DNA of 64,000 nt from Hydractinia symbiolongicarpus (Eukaryota; Cnidaria; Hydrozoa; Anthoathecata; Hydractiniidae), in contig NC_079878.1 in the NCBI RefSeq assembly GCF_029227915.1, positions 4,772,001-4,836,000 on the forward strand, given 5' to 3'. A program made the position numbers and the translations under genes. Under the pieces are notes generated by a model. The model was not told the origin of the DNA. It saw nothing but the letters and a program-made list of their open reading frames with translations, and searched no databases. Of the stretch, positions 1 to 12,411 are shown in pieces; position 1 is the first letter of the stretch, and each line of letters opens with the position of its first letter.

Positions 1-115
1 TAAGTCGTTTTTAAGAAATATAAAAGAGATTTTTCAAAAAAATAAAAGATTCCTAGATAACTTTAAAAGGTCTTTCATACGAGCTGAACTTATTTTTTAA
101 GGGAGATAAGCTTTA
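1..115. repeat. Partial copy of a long-inverted-repeat (foldback) element
   Basis: The block around 40-115, with 'ctttcatacgagctgaactt' followed by a 'gggagataagc' end, resembles the right arm of the foldback element at 35121-35548 ('ctttcatatgagctcaactt' then 'ggaaggtaacc'). Only one arm lies in the window. The resemblance is seen by eye and the edges are approximate. Confidence 0.5.
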
Positions 116-892
116 ACAACAATATAGCATTTCGAAAAGGAAGTCTGAATTTTTAGAAAAACCTGTTACCAAACCACAATTTATTTTGATTTCGAAGAAA
201 ATACAACTTGTATTGTAACACTTCATTTATTCGCGATTAAAGGAGGTTCATTTCACATTTATATCCAAGAATTTAAGATCAAAGTGCTGTAAATTTGTGC
301 CTTGTTTCAAGAACTTTCTTTGTAGAATAAATTCAAATTTGTATGTTTGTTTTTTATACATAGAGCAGGGGATAAACCAATGTTTTATAAATGGGGGTAA
401 ACTATGAGAAATGAATAAATAGCTTAAAATTAATTTGAATTGAAGTTCTATTATCTTTGTGCATAGGGTGAATTGATCACTGCTTAAAGATTGGGTTATC
501 AGTTTAAGATGTAGTTAATTCATTCTATTGGGTATAAAAATATTTCAGAATGTAAAAGGTTAGATATAAAAAATAAAAAATATTTTTTTAGCTATCAACT
601 CATCAACACAACCCAAAATGAACTACAATATATTAATTACATATTTTAGTCTACAAGAATAATTTACACTATGTTTCGTTTTTGGATTTTTTAAAAAAAT
701 TGGAAAATCTTTTTTTTTTTAATGTTATTTGCACTACAAGGAGACACTTTACAACTTAAAGTTAAAAAATCATATGTATTTCGACCAGTGTTAATAATTT
801 TTATGGTGTGTTTATTATTTAATACAGTCGAAAAACAGTATTGGAATTCTTTGGACAGTATGCCAACTTGAAACAAAAACTTTGTTTATTAG

Positions 893-3800
893 GGAGTTGT
901 GTCAGAAACAATAAAAGAATTCTTTGTAGAAAGTGAGTCATCTGTTAAACCAAGCAAGAAGAGTGTTCTGACATTGCAAGATGTGAGTTTATAGTTGAAT
1001 TTATTTGCATGACTTGTACTTATTTTGCATGACTTGTGTAATTGTAAAAGATATGGGAAGTGGCTTCTAACTTAAAGAATATCCTTGCAATATTTATGCC
1101 AATAAAAAATCCTGTTGTCATGTTTACTTTAAATTTCTTATTTTTTAAGGTCAATAATTATTTAGATGAACTTGCATCTGTATCAAAAGAAGAGGCCCAA
1201 ATATCTGTGTTACGAAAAATCAGCAAAAAGTATGTATATTACATTGACAAGTCATTGATACTGTCAAGAAAATATTTAAAATAAGGTATTTTTGCCAGTT
1301 TTTTTCACTCAAGTGGAAGTTTCCAGAGACATTATAACTTTAAATGTAATTCTTTAAGTATTCGTTAATGAGCTTTTATTGGAGACTTAATAGGATAACA
1401 CTGAAGTAATAAAACTTAGCAGTGATGTTAATATGGTTTACAGTATGCACTTTTAATATGTACCAAAAGTAATATTCAAGGTTATGCTGATACATAACTT
1501 TAAATTTATTATCCAACAGTCTGCCTAATAAGTTTGAAGGACTACTTTTTGAAGACTTCCTTTGTATGTAAAAAAGGTTTCATCAAAAAAGAAAACATTC
1601 AATTTGAGTTTAATTTGTCAGTCTACCACACAAACTCTGCTTAAGTGCTATTGATGTTGTACCAAAAATGTAAATGTTTATGTAAACACTATCGAAATTG
1701 AATTTAAAAGTATTTAAGTGTATATAAATGGCATGATATTACTGCTTGTAATGTTTTGTAAAGGACGTTGTTGGAACTGGTTGCATCTGATATTTACCTT
1801 TACAATTTATAGGAACCCTTGGATTGTGATTTCAAACTTTTAAAATTTCATTGGAAGAGTTGAAATATCTTTTAGATGACTGTTTGGGCAAATATAGTGT
1901 AGCATAAAATATTATTAAAGTTATGCATGTAACATTTTGCAATTTTCCACCGATGTTACTTTTTTACATTTATGTATCATTATGTATCATTAAGGTTGCT
2001 ACAAAGTTAAAAGTTATGCTGTGTCGTTAGAACCAATAAAAATTATAGATTTCTTGTATTAACAAGATAAAAATAGCTATCAGCTTAAAAAGTATAATAT
2101 AAAAGGAATAACCATTATCACTGAAAGCATTCTCAACCATATCTGTCAAGTTGCATCTTTCAGGTCGATTAGTTCTTTGTTTTGTACAATGGCTTTTCTT
2201 TAGACTTGACCCCTTGATTATATCTCATCTATCTTCCTGCATAGTACTTCCATAATTCACATCATAAATTTGACCAAACATTTCCAGCCTGCAGACTATT
2301 AATGCATGCATTTTCTTAAAATCAACAGAAATACTGAGTAACCAAATAGTATTACACCTTTGTTGTTTGTATTATAGATGCACTGAAGAAGATTTAAACA
2401 CGATTGTAAAGTTGATCAAGCATGATCTTCGTATGAATACTGGTCCCAAACATTTGTATGTTGCTTTTCAACTGTTTTTATTTATTTATTTGGTTCTGAA
2501 TCTTACCTAGCTGTGTATAACAGTCAGAGTCATCTATTTAAATGTTTAATTAGCAGAGCCCATGTAAGCAGTAGTTCTCAATGAATGTATAATTTACATA
2601 TCGTTTGTATTTAGTCTTGATGCTCTTGATTCTAATGCATATGCAGCATATCAAGCTTCCAGTGACCTTAAGAAAGTCATTGAAAAATGGGTTTCTGGTA
2701 ATGAAGATAGCTCTATTCCTGGCTTAAAAAAGAAGTTGAGTATCCGTGCTACATTAATGACACCAGTAAAACCGATGTTGGCAGAGGCTTGTAAGTCTGT
2801 GGAGCATGCTTTTAAGAAGTGTCCAAATGGAATGTTTTCAGAAATTAAGTATGATGGTGAACGAGTCCAGGTATAACTAACCTTTGCAACGAAATTCATT
2901 ACTTTACGCTATGACATGTCGATTTTTGTACGACTTGTTATGTTTTTGTTTTAGATTCACAAAGATGGAGACAAATTTCAGTATTTTAGCAGAAGTTTGA
3001 AACCAGTTCAGCCGCACAAGGTTATTTAATTGAAATTACTTTGATGTTTGTTTGTGTGTTTGTTTGGTCTGGTAGAGTTTGATACTGTTCTTTTTGCGTT
3101 CAACCTAACCTTTTTCAGGACGTTATGGGATTTTAAAAATGTGCCGTGTGAAACTATGCACCAATTTTTTCTAAATGGTTTTTACAAGATTTAAAATTAA
3201 AGAAAAAAATTCTCTGTTATTTTTTAATGAAATCGCCTGTATTACTTAGATATCAGAGATCAAAGATTACATTCCTAAAGCATGTCCTGGTGGTGACAGT
3301 CTTATACTGGATGGAGAGGTGTGTAAATCATGTACATTATTTACCCTGGAATTAAAACCTAGTAATAGTCATAGTAAGGTTGTTCCATTAAGTAGGTAGT
3401 TTTTTTATACAAACGTTGAGGTAGTCTTTAAAGCAGTTAGAACAGCTATACAGTTCTTTTGATGTTTATGTGATGATTTTGGAATGGAATATTGGCCTGT
3501 TGCATGTAGTATTTCACCTGGAATGACATTCACCCAGTGGGATTTTCACATCACTTGTGGTAAAACTCTTTTATGTGGTTACATGCATAAACTTTTACTG
3601 CACTTTTGCCCTGGAGTGAAATTTCAGCTTAAAACTACTAAATATGATTGTATCTTAGAAAAAATTATTTAACTCAGCTTGAAATTACTTTGAAAGTGTC
3701 ATGTTAAAAATAATATTAATATAATAAAAATTTTGATGGTTAAACCTAATTGTGCTCTTGCAAGAGCTTGAATTCGTGAATGAATTGCTTTTAAAGTTTA

Positions 3801-6800
3801 GTCATGTAGTGAATCTTTCACCCTGGCTACATGTGGCCCCCTTAGTAACTGATATATTTATAATTAAAAAATTGATTAAGAAGTTGTTAAAGTAAGTCAC
3901 CATTAAAATTTAATAAAAACAGAAAGTGTTAAAGGACTTGGTCTTAAATATCTGGTTGTATTAAAAACGTTTAAAAAAAATGGACGAGATAATTAAGTAA
4001 AATACAATAAAATTTTGAAGAATCAAATCAACAAAATGCTAAATTAAAAGAAAAAAACGACTGTCAGCAAATGGAAGAATGAACTTTAAGAAAATTTCAA
4101 ACCTGTGGGAATCTATATTATAGTACCCGTATACGTCTGTCCGTCTGTCACGCAAAATGATACCGAAAGTAGCGAGACGCACGCTATGCGGTTTAAAAAG
4201 AACGGGCAAACCCGTGGATTTTTCACGGGCCACCGACTAGTAATGAAAAATTGGAAACACCATTAAAAAGTAAACAAATAAAAGGTCTTCCCTTCCAAGA
4301 TATTACAATGGAGACACATGGCTAAACTTCTTTCGTATAGTTTTCATATATGAACATTAACTAAGTTTTACATAGAAAAATACAAAAAGAAATTGTGGAT
4401 ATTCAGTTTTAGACATTTCTGTTAGTCCAACAATTGTAGCTGATTTAAAATAACAGGTCTATAAGTCATCTTCAAAAATCTGGGAAATCTGGAAAATATT
4501 TATTGCAGCAGAAATTTATGGGAAAAAAACAATCACCCATGCTTTCCATTGCTTTAACTTTCGAGGTTATATAAGCCTAAATTTGTCTGTCTTGCCTTAA
4601 TTGCATCAAGTACGTAAAATGACTTCTGTTATAATTACGTGATCGCTTTACTGTATTTTCGTGAGGTTAGAGATGTAATAAATATTTATTTAAAATTATA
4701 AATCCTCAATTTTTAGGTTCTTCTCATGGATACGAAAACAAGTAAACCTCTTCCTTTTGGTACTTTAGGAATACACAAGGTTTGTTGGAATTTGAAAATT
4801 TTATTTACTATCTATTCTGTCTTTAGACTTTATGAGTGAAATTTTAATGCAATCGTTCGCGAACAGAACAAAACTCATTATTTAATTTTTTTATTTTACT
4901 TTTCTTTAATAATAATAATAGAAGGATCGCCCGAAATTTTACAATCGTTTGCGCCACAAAATGATTAAACTGAAATAATATGCTGGAAGACACATCAACA
5001 TTATAAGTGTGAGCCAATTAGGACCAATATTGCATTTAGGACCACTTAGTAAAATGTCCTTCCTAAAATGTTAATTAAACAATAAAATCATGATATAAGA
5101 ACACATTTAAGCTGATATGTTTGATGACTTAAGAGACAAGGGAATTGGGATAGCATTAAATATCTTCTAATGTAAATGAAATACGTTACATCGGCTTTAA
5201 CAAAAACAGCAAAAATTGCTTATATTCTTCTTAACATCTGAAAACATTTTTCTTTTTTCACGATATTCACATGTTAGAATAGAGTAGCAATGTATAACTA
5301 AAATTCTATTGTTTTTGAAAAGTTCTTGAAGACCTTTGTGATATCAAATCTTCACATGCTATCTGGTACCTAAAATTTTTTGAAGAAGTCTCGCCTTGAC
5401 ATTTGTTTATAAAAAGTGTATACCTAAAGGGTTTTTCCATAATGGCAGATCAGAGTTGGCAATCCAGTATACTTATAACAGAAAAAAACATGTGCATTTT
5501 TTGCTGTTATTTTTAGAAATCAAAGTTCAAAGATGCGACTGTCTGTTACGTCATATTTGATATTCTACAATTTAATAACGAAAATTTGTTGCATAAGTAA
5601 GTTAGATATTTTTTTATATGTCTTCATATTTAATTTCTCTGTGCTGCTGGGAAAGCGCTAATTTCAAATTTACGGGTTTCAAGTCAAGAAATTAGTACCA
5701 TAGGGTATTGTTTTAGTATTCGTACTCTGTTTATACACAATGCAGCTACAAAATGTAATTTCCATGTAACTGCTTTGTATGAACGAGTTTTTCAAGTCAT
5801 CATTGTTGGTCGTGGTTCAGTAACTGTATTTAGCCTGTGTTTTTCACAAGACAGATGGAAATCAGATCAAATGTGTAAATAAAGAAAAACACCTTTAACA
5901 TTTCTATTGTGCAACTTTTTTCTTATTTTTTGTGAGAATCTTTCTTCGCAGAATTGAATCAAGCAACAACACCACAATTTCTTCAAATAATTCACTCGTA
6001 TTAGAAGTGACTTTAAGTTGAACCTTCTATATCTATTATGATCTTAGATATCTTGTATTCAATTTGTTTATCGTTTTAAAAAACCTGTATTTTATTTGCT
6101 AATATTTAGTAATTTCATTTCATAACAATTTCCGAGCTTAAGAAACCATTTTTGGCCTGTTGCAAAATTTAATTTTCGTAAAAATATATGAACTTCCTTT
6201 ACTGGTCAATGTTAATCCATTTCACCGACCGCCAACATTCCGATTAATTGTAAGCACGTGATGATCTTGCTTAGACCAATCGATGAGCGACGTTCCATTC
6301 TTCTGCAACACGTGAAACAAATAGACAACAGAATCATACACTCCGAAATGAAAGAACTTACGGTAAACAATTAATTCAGTGTTATTTAAAAGGAAGGAAA
6401 TGTTGGCGGGAATTTAATGCAATGGTTAAAAAAAGTGGTATTTTTGGCGGGAATTTAATTTTGGTGGCCTTGAAACTTGATGTTTTAAGTGGGAATTTAA
6501 TTTAATGGGGGACAAATTTACTTATCTTTTAAATTCACCGTGCATTTTGTTTCCAAAAAATGACAAATTTATCAAATTTTCTTTCCACCGAATTTTTTTT
6601 TTAGTTTAGTCTACTTTTAAATCGATGAATAAACTCATTTTAATGGTTTAGAAACCCTCTGAACTGCAAGCAATGTTGAAAAAGTGTTTCGCAGAAAACT
6701 TGGAAGGATTGGTTGTCAAAGATAAAAAAGTGGGTAGAGTTCATCTATATTACTCAACTCGGACAAAGTTTATTTGGGTACTGTTAAAACCTCGTACATT

Positions 6801-9800
6801 ACTGTTTTTTCGTGTCTAGAGCAAGTATGAGCCTGGAAAAAGACACTGGTTGAAGGTTAGAGTAATTTTACCTTTTAAATTTCATCTATGTAGAATTCGT
6901 TTTAATATTTTGACTTATTTCTTTAGATCAAGAAAGATTATTTAGATGAGGGCACAATGGCGGACACAGCTGACTTGGTTGTGTTGGGAGCATACTACGG
7001 AACTGGAAATAAAGGTAGAAATCACAGGATGTTCATCAATTTCTTTTCGTTAATATTCATGCTTAGATTTATCTTGTTTTACCTACATAAGATATTACAT
7101 GCGAGCCTTTCTTTATTTACAGCTAGTTTATACCTAAAACATATTAAAGAGAGTTTTTTCACTCTTATTTTGTACTTTTAAAGGGTTGACCGGCCCCACC
7201 AATTAAGGTTTGTGGTAAGAAATTATTTGACAGACTGTCTTCTCTCACAGGTGGGATGATGTCAGTGTTTCTTATGGGTTGCTATGACGACAAGAAGGAT
7301 ACGTGGGTGACTGTTGCAAAATGTGGAAATGGACACGACGATGATACGTTGAAGAAATTGCAAAAACAATTAAAGATGACGAAAATTAGCAAGGTAGAGT
7401 CTCTCAGAGAGGATCTGAAACATATTTGTTTAGATAAATAAACCAGAATAACTTTAGACTCCCAGTGGCAACAAATTTTTAACCAATGAACCTCGTGGTA
7501 AAACAAAAAATAAATCAAGTTGTTAAGGAAGCGAAAATGACAACTAATATTAGAACAAATTGGCTATTATGCACGACACTGGTTATTATTGTCGAAAATG
7601 CTTCTCATTCTCATATTCAGCCTTCCATCCCATTTCTTGTTTTGAATACCCTTCTAACTTTATACAGGATCCAGCAAAAGTTCCATCTTGGCTTGATGTA
7701 AACAGATCTATTCTTCCGGATTTTGTGATCACCAATCCTAAGGTAAAGTTTTAAATTTGATTTTCATGTAAGGGTGCTGGAGTTTTTATGTTTGTGACCG
7801 AGATAATGACACGTTAATTTTTTTTTCTAATATTTTCTATTTTTATTTTGTTTTTAGAATTCTCAAGTTTGGGAAATAACTGGAGCGGAGTTCAGTGAAT
7901 CGACTACACACACTGCAAACGGAATATCAATTCGCTTTCCAAGAGTGACGAAAATTCGACACGACAAAGATTGGAAGACAGCTACAAGTTTGAAACAACT
8001 GCAAGTATGTTCTACTTAGTTAACTAAGTTTTAAATATAAAATTATAAAGAGAATGTTAGAATGTAGCATAAATTGGTTGACTTATGTAACTCGAGTAGG
8101 AGTCATAATCACATCCATAGGACCCTTTTGTAAGAACCTTGCTTCCGTTTTGTTTTTCTTAAACAAACGACTAATCAGTATCCGTAAACCTGCACGTTAA
8201 CTTCCCAAGTGTTGCAAGGATGATGGATCGAGTAGAACTTAAACCTCAAGCAGATCTCCGGATGTGCATCATTCGGTCATATCACGTTAGGACGTGTTAC
8301 TAGAAAAGTCACTGGGAGAACATACGCCCTCATGGTATGTCGCAAGGAAATAGTATCCTCGCCTCGTCTACTGTATGTTCAAGATAGCGTCAGATCAATA
8401 GCCCAGTCGGCAAAGCAATCACCTGCCAAGCGGAGAGGTCTTAGGTTCTAATCCCACTCGGCCCATCATCTTTGCAGCACTTTGGAATTTAATGTGCACG
8501 TTTACGTGTACTGATATGTCTCACTAGTTCCTATAAGCGAATAAGCGGGTTTAATTAAAGTACATACTGTTAAAAAACTAATCGTTTCCTCCGTCGCCAT
8601 GTTGCTTAATTTTTAATCAAATCGAGGCTGATTCAGTGCTGACGATTTTATATTTGAACGATAATGATCATTAAAATATTTGGTGCTTCAATTGAGTGTT
8701 GCTTTGCTATTTTTTTTAAAAATGTTTTTTTATAATGTTTCTTAGTATTAATATGTAATTATTTTTTTATTTCAGCATTTGTTCACAGAATCTAAAAAAA
8801 CTACTGGTATGTATTCTAACTTCAACCAATTTTTATTCCCTAATTTCTTCCTTTAAATGAACTACCCATTAATAACTACCCAATAATCAATTAAGACCAT
8901 ATTCCCTGTTGGTTAGCACAGGTTGTTTTTTTCCGTCAAAATGTAACCAGAAACGTGCAAATCAGATAACCTTGTTTCAATTCGTTAAAAGGAACTGGTG
9001 GGATTATCTAGAATAAGGTGTCCTAGATGGGATTGTTTTAGTTATCCAGGGTGTATTGTTATTAAAAGTACCCATCGTAGAAATTAACCGATGAGTGGGA
9101 CAATTATTCGGGGGCTAATTATCCAAGATATGGGAATTGTCGTAGGTTGAAGTTCTCCACGTGGCAATTATCTAGGAGGGATTAGCAGAGGGAGACACTT
9201 ATCCAGGAGGAATTAGCAGGGTGGGGGGAGTTATCCAGGATATGGGAATTGTCCTAGGTTGAAGTTATCCGGGGGCAATTGTGTTAAGGAGGAGGAATGT
9301 CCTGTCACCTTATGAAGCGACCTGATAAAAGACAACAAGAAGCCGTCGTGGCTTGAAAAATCACACCTTTAATTACGACTTTTATAAAAACGAAATTATG
9401 AGAAAATTATTGCGTTGTACGAAAACGGTTAAAATTCGAATAATATGATAATATAAACTTTATCTTTTGGCTTAATTTGGAAAAAAATTGTACTTGGTAT
9501 GAAAATATGAAATATTTACCCATTACGTCTAAAATGGTAATTTTTAAATTATTTCAGACGTAGAAACAGCCCATACAACTATTGCGACGAAGATCATTGA
9601 CGATGCAGAAGCTTTCTCTTCGAAACGCAAGAAAGAAGTAAAAAAAATGTCTTCTCCAGGAAAGAAAAGAAAGCCTGCGAATGCTACCGATGACGTGCCA
9701 GAGAGTAAGGTATAGTCAAACACGATACTACACTTTTTATTATTGATATATTATTCTATTAACTATTATATATTAGGTCTTGCAAAGGAAAGGTGCGATA

Positions 9801-11803
9801 ATTTGACCACCCGCATAGTATTTACGGAAAGACAAATAGTATAACTCTGACGTTTAGAAGAGTAATTAATCAAAATGAAAAAGTGGCTTGACATCAACAT
9901 ATATAATATATAATCGGCTAATTCACCGATTTAGCTAGAACATGCACAATTTGATGAAAAAGGTTGTTTTCTTAAAAAAAGACTGTGCAAGAAGTTCTAA
10001 AATAAAACTTCCCACATTCCTAAATTATGCTTTTTATCTAAATAAAAAAGTTTTTTAAAATTGGTTAAATGAACATTAATTGTTTGCACTCTTGTTTTTT
10101 ATCATACAATCCGAAGCGCACAATTTGTTTTCGCGAGTGTGAACACTATTTTTTAGATACCGAAGAAACTGTTGTGTGAATATGGATCGAGTTGTTATCG
10201 AAAGAATAAAGAACATTTGGAACAGTATAGTCACGACGTACCAGCCGACGGTGACGATTATGATGACGACGTCGAGATGAAGGATGATGATCCTTCTCCG
10301 TCAAAACCTCAGGTGAGACGTCATAATAACAGTGTCAGTTGTACCTCTTGTATGTGTTAATATTTTCAGACCTGTTTTTAGATACATACTTCTACCGCTC
10401 GAATTTATCTGAACGGCATAGTCGTATAGTCAAAGTTAAATGGATGACTGTGACTAAGCTTAACAATGTCGGTAAATAATTTTTGTGCCGACTAATTTTT
10501 ACCAGGAAAAGTTAATTTAGAACAACTTTTTCAAAAATAAAAAAATTCGAAATAAAAATTTATAATGAACAATCATATGTGCAAAGAAAATTTATAAATT
10601 TACAAAATAATTTCAACTCAAATAAACTAACCTATTACACTATTATTTTGTTAGAACTAATAAACTATTTAAAGCTTTTCTCGGCTTCATTTGTTCTTAT
10701 TTTGTTTCTAATAGTAAAAATATAACTTTAGAGTCCAGCCTCGTTTTCTCTTATAAATGGATTTTTTTCTCTAATTTTCTCCGACATTTGTAAAGAATGG
10801 TTGTTTTGTTACTAATTGTGCAAAGATGATTGTTTTTGTTGCCAGATGAGGTTTAAAATGCGTTCATTAATAACCGAGACAGGAAAAATATTTGTTGAAT
10901 ATTTTGCTGGTAAGATTAATTTTTCACCATAGGAGCTGATCAATTTGTTTACTGATTTGCGTTTTCTTATAAAAAGTGAAGTTAAAGACACAAAGAAGTT
11001 AAAGCGATTTATCATAGCGTATCTTTTACAGACATGGACCATCAACCTTTAACCTTTTAATAGCTAAGTTGGACATAACCAATCCTTGTTTTGACGTTAA
11101 ATAATTTCAGTAACAAAAATTATAAGAGCAGGGGTTACGATGGGTCAGGGGTCACATAGCGAGCAGAAATTATATTAGAACAGGTTATGCTGTTTTCCCT
11201 TCTTGTATAACTGTGTGATATACTGGATTATTACCTTATATTTTTACCTTGACTTTCCCCGCTCAAAGTTTTGATGGTGACGTCTTAGAAGATTACGAAT
11301 TAGATAACGCAACCCATGTCATTTCTAATAAGCGAGTAAGTATTTATGTTATTTACTTTAAAGAGTTGCCGTGCTTGGAGATTTTACTGGCTGTTTCTCC
11401 AGAGCAGCAGAGGTACGATCGGGGTGAAACATTTGCTGTTGAGAATGAACAAACGGATGTGCCATGTTAAACATTCACCTATGTATACACACCATCCGGA
11501 TAAACTATTTAAACTATTTATTTCACATATTGCGCACGTAGTGTATTGGGTTCTTCTGCGGCTTTCAGTTCTTGGCACCGCGGATCGAATCCCACTCACT
11601 GCCAGGCAGTATGTTAGTGATGAACAAAGTAGTTCTTCTTCAATATGAGTAAATAAACTTCTCTGGTATGAATCACTTGCGCTCATCTTTAGATTAGCAA
11701 TTTGGAAGACTCCACAAAGCATGTGGTTAAACCAGCGTGGATATGGGCGTGCATTGAAGCTAAAAGACTTGTTGCAATTAATAAAAAGTTAGCTTTTATT
11801 TAG
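893..11803 (+). CDS. LIG3: DNA ligase III, 5'-partial (21 exons in window)
   Basis: ATP-dependent ligase that seals nicks in base-excision and single-strand-break repair, and in mitochondria in animals. Exons: 893-982, 1150-1229, 2378-2455, 2615-2870, 2955-3020, 3250-3318, 4717-4779, 5517-5596, 6275-6362, 6652-6729, 6820-6855, 6927-7014, 7251-7393, 7668-7742, 7858-8004, 8776-8806, 9558-9709, 10157-10312, 10933-11018, 11269-11335, 11693-11803. All introns are GT-AG and the joined frame stays open for 679 residues. Motif I EIKYDGERVQ (Lys 161 of the partial protein is the predicted adenylated lysine) ends exon 4. FSRSLKP, EGLVVKDK and KRHWLKIKKDY are the later nucleotidyltransferase motifs, and WEITGAEF lies in the OB fold. 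Basic KRKK/KKRK runs in exon 17 look like a nuclear signal. Exon 18 holds a PBZ zinc finger; the last three exons form a BRCT domain ending at TAG. The N-terminal PARP-type finger and first helical part must lie upstream of the window. Confidence 0.96.
4112..4240 (+). mobile_element. Short Helitron-like non-autonomous element (TC...CTAG)
   Basis: Starts TCTATATTATAG and ends with a hairpin (4211-4229, arms CCCGTG/CACGGG) followed 7 bases later by CTAG. It sits between an A (4111) and a T (4241), the Helitron target. It shares 'gtatacgtctgtc...tcacgcaaa' and the hairpin end with three tandem copies at 50379-50740. It lies in a ligase III intron. Helitron assignment is inferred from the ends; no Rep/helicase is present. 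Confidence 0.6.
6400..6515 (+). repeat. Three spaced copies of a gcgggaatttaat motif
   Basis: Within the ligase III intron 6363-6651 the motif 'ggcgggaatttaat' (third copy 'gtgggaatttaat') occurs three times at irregular 40-60 bp spacing. Related 'tatttaatttagcgat' text appears near 34600, suggesting fragments of a dispersed repeat. No function is implied. Confidence 0.4.
8110..8575 (+). mobile_element. Probable tRNA-derived SINE in a ligase III intron
   Basis: Positions about 8398-8465 read like a decayed tRNA: a D-arm-like 'tagcccagtcggcaaagc', an anticodon-arm-like 'cctgccaagcgg' and a T-arm-like 'ggttctaatccc'. No CCA end or clean acceptor stem is visible, so this is a tRNA-like repeat, not a gene. 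The outer limits given are a guess based on loss of AT bias. Confidence 0.4.
8998..9300 (+). repeat. Imperfect minisatellite in a ligase III intron
   Basis: G-rich stretch built from degenerate 'ttatccagg' and 'ggaattagcag' units. A longer unit, 'gatatgggaattgtc.taggttgaagtt', appears twice about 117 bp apart (near 9126 and 9240). It differs sharply in base composition from the AT-rich intron around it. Confidence 0.65.
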
Positions 11804-11825
11804 ACTATTGTATTTTTAACGAGCA

Positions 11826-11831
11826 ATTAAA
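11826..11831 (+). terminator. Candidate ligase III poly(A) signal (ATTAAA)
   Basis: ATTAAA lies 22 bp after the TAG stop at 11801-11803. It is the only near-consensus signal I see before the BEL/Pao LTR, whose own plus-strand AATAAA is at 12181-12186. Which one is used cannot be told from the sequence. Confidence 0.35.
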
Positions 11832-12149
11832 AATTCTGATAACGCCGCCATCTTTAGTATCATGGCAGCTATTGTGTATCGATATTCAAAGGTTGTAAGG
11901 TGTAGCCAGGATCTCTGTATCTTTAAAAGTACAAATGATGTTTTAATATTGTGATTAATGGAAGCAATTGAACTGTTTTCCTGACCACATGTCGAACGCG
12001 CTACTGCGGCACACTCTCCGCTATAAATATTGTTCTGTAGTTTTATTGTTGTTTATGGAAAGTTCTTATTTAAATACTGTGTTATATAAACTTTGTGTTG
12101 TAGAAATTTTGTAGTTGACAAAAGAGTCAGTTTTGTGTGTAATTCAATC

Positions 12150-12154
12150 ATATG
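12150..12154. repeat. Target-site duplication ATATG, left of BEL/Pao element
   Basis: ATATG abuts the left LTR and is repeated at 17969-17973 directly after the right LTR. A 5-bp duplication is usual for BEL/Pao integrases. Confidence 0.9.
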
Positions 12155-12311
12155 TGAATTTCCAGATAAATTCGGATACAAATAAAACTTTATTTTAAAA
12201 CGTGACTATATTTTTAAAGAACGAAATCTAAACTAACATGTGCGAGAATATAAATACATAAAGAGAGCAGCTAGAGGACTGGGGAAGATATAAACAAATA
12301 TGGTAACCACA
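12155..12311 (-). repeat. 3' LTR of BEL/Pao element
   Basis: 157 bp, identical to 17812-17968. It carries AATAAA on the minus strand (complement of 12189-12194), suitable for the element's own transcript, and a plus-strand AATAAA at 12181-12186. The LTR is unusually short. Confidence 0.93.
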
Positions 12312-12322
12312 TCCTCCCCCCT
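12312..12322 (-). other. Polypurine tract of BEL/Pao element
   Basis: Minus strand reads AGGGGGGAGGA directly against the 3' LTR, the expected plus-strand primer for reverse transcription. Confidence 0.85.
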
Positions 12323-12411
12323 AGCTGCCTAAATATCTTATATATAACAAATACGTGATAAACTATAAAAGTGTCAACAAATGTATAACATAATGTCTTT
12401 ATGTTTCTTAT

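Noticed and set aside
6400-6515. E2F-binding cluster (ttggcgggaa)
   Set aside because: The sites are part of a repeated phrase within an intron, so repetition rather than regulation is the simpler reading.
11530-11600. tRNA-like segment ('gcggatcgaatccc') in the last LIG3 intron
   Set aside because: Only a T-arm-like piece is convincing; too little to call a tRNA or a defined SINE.
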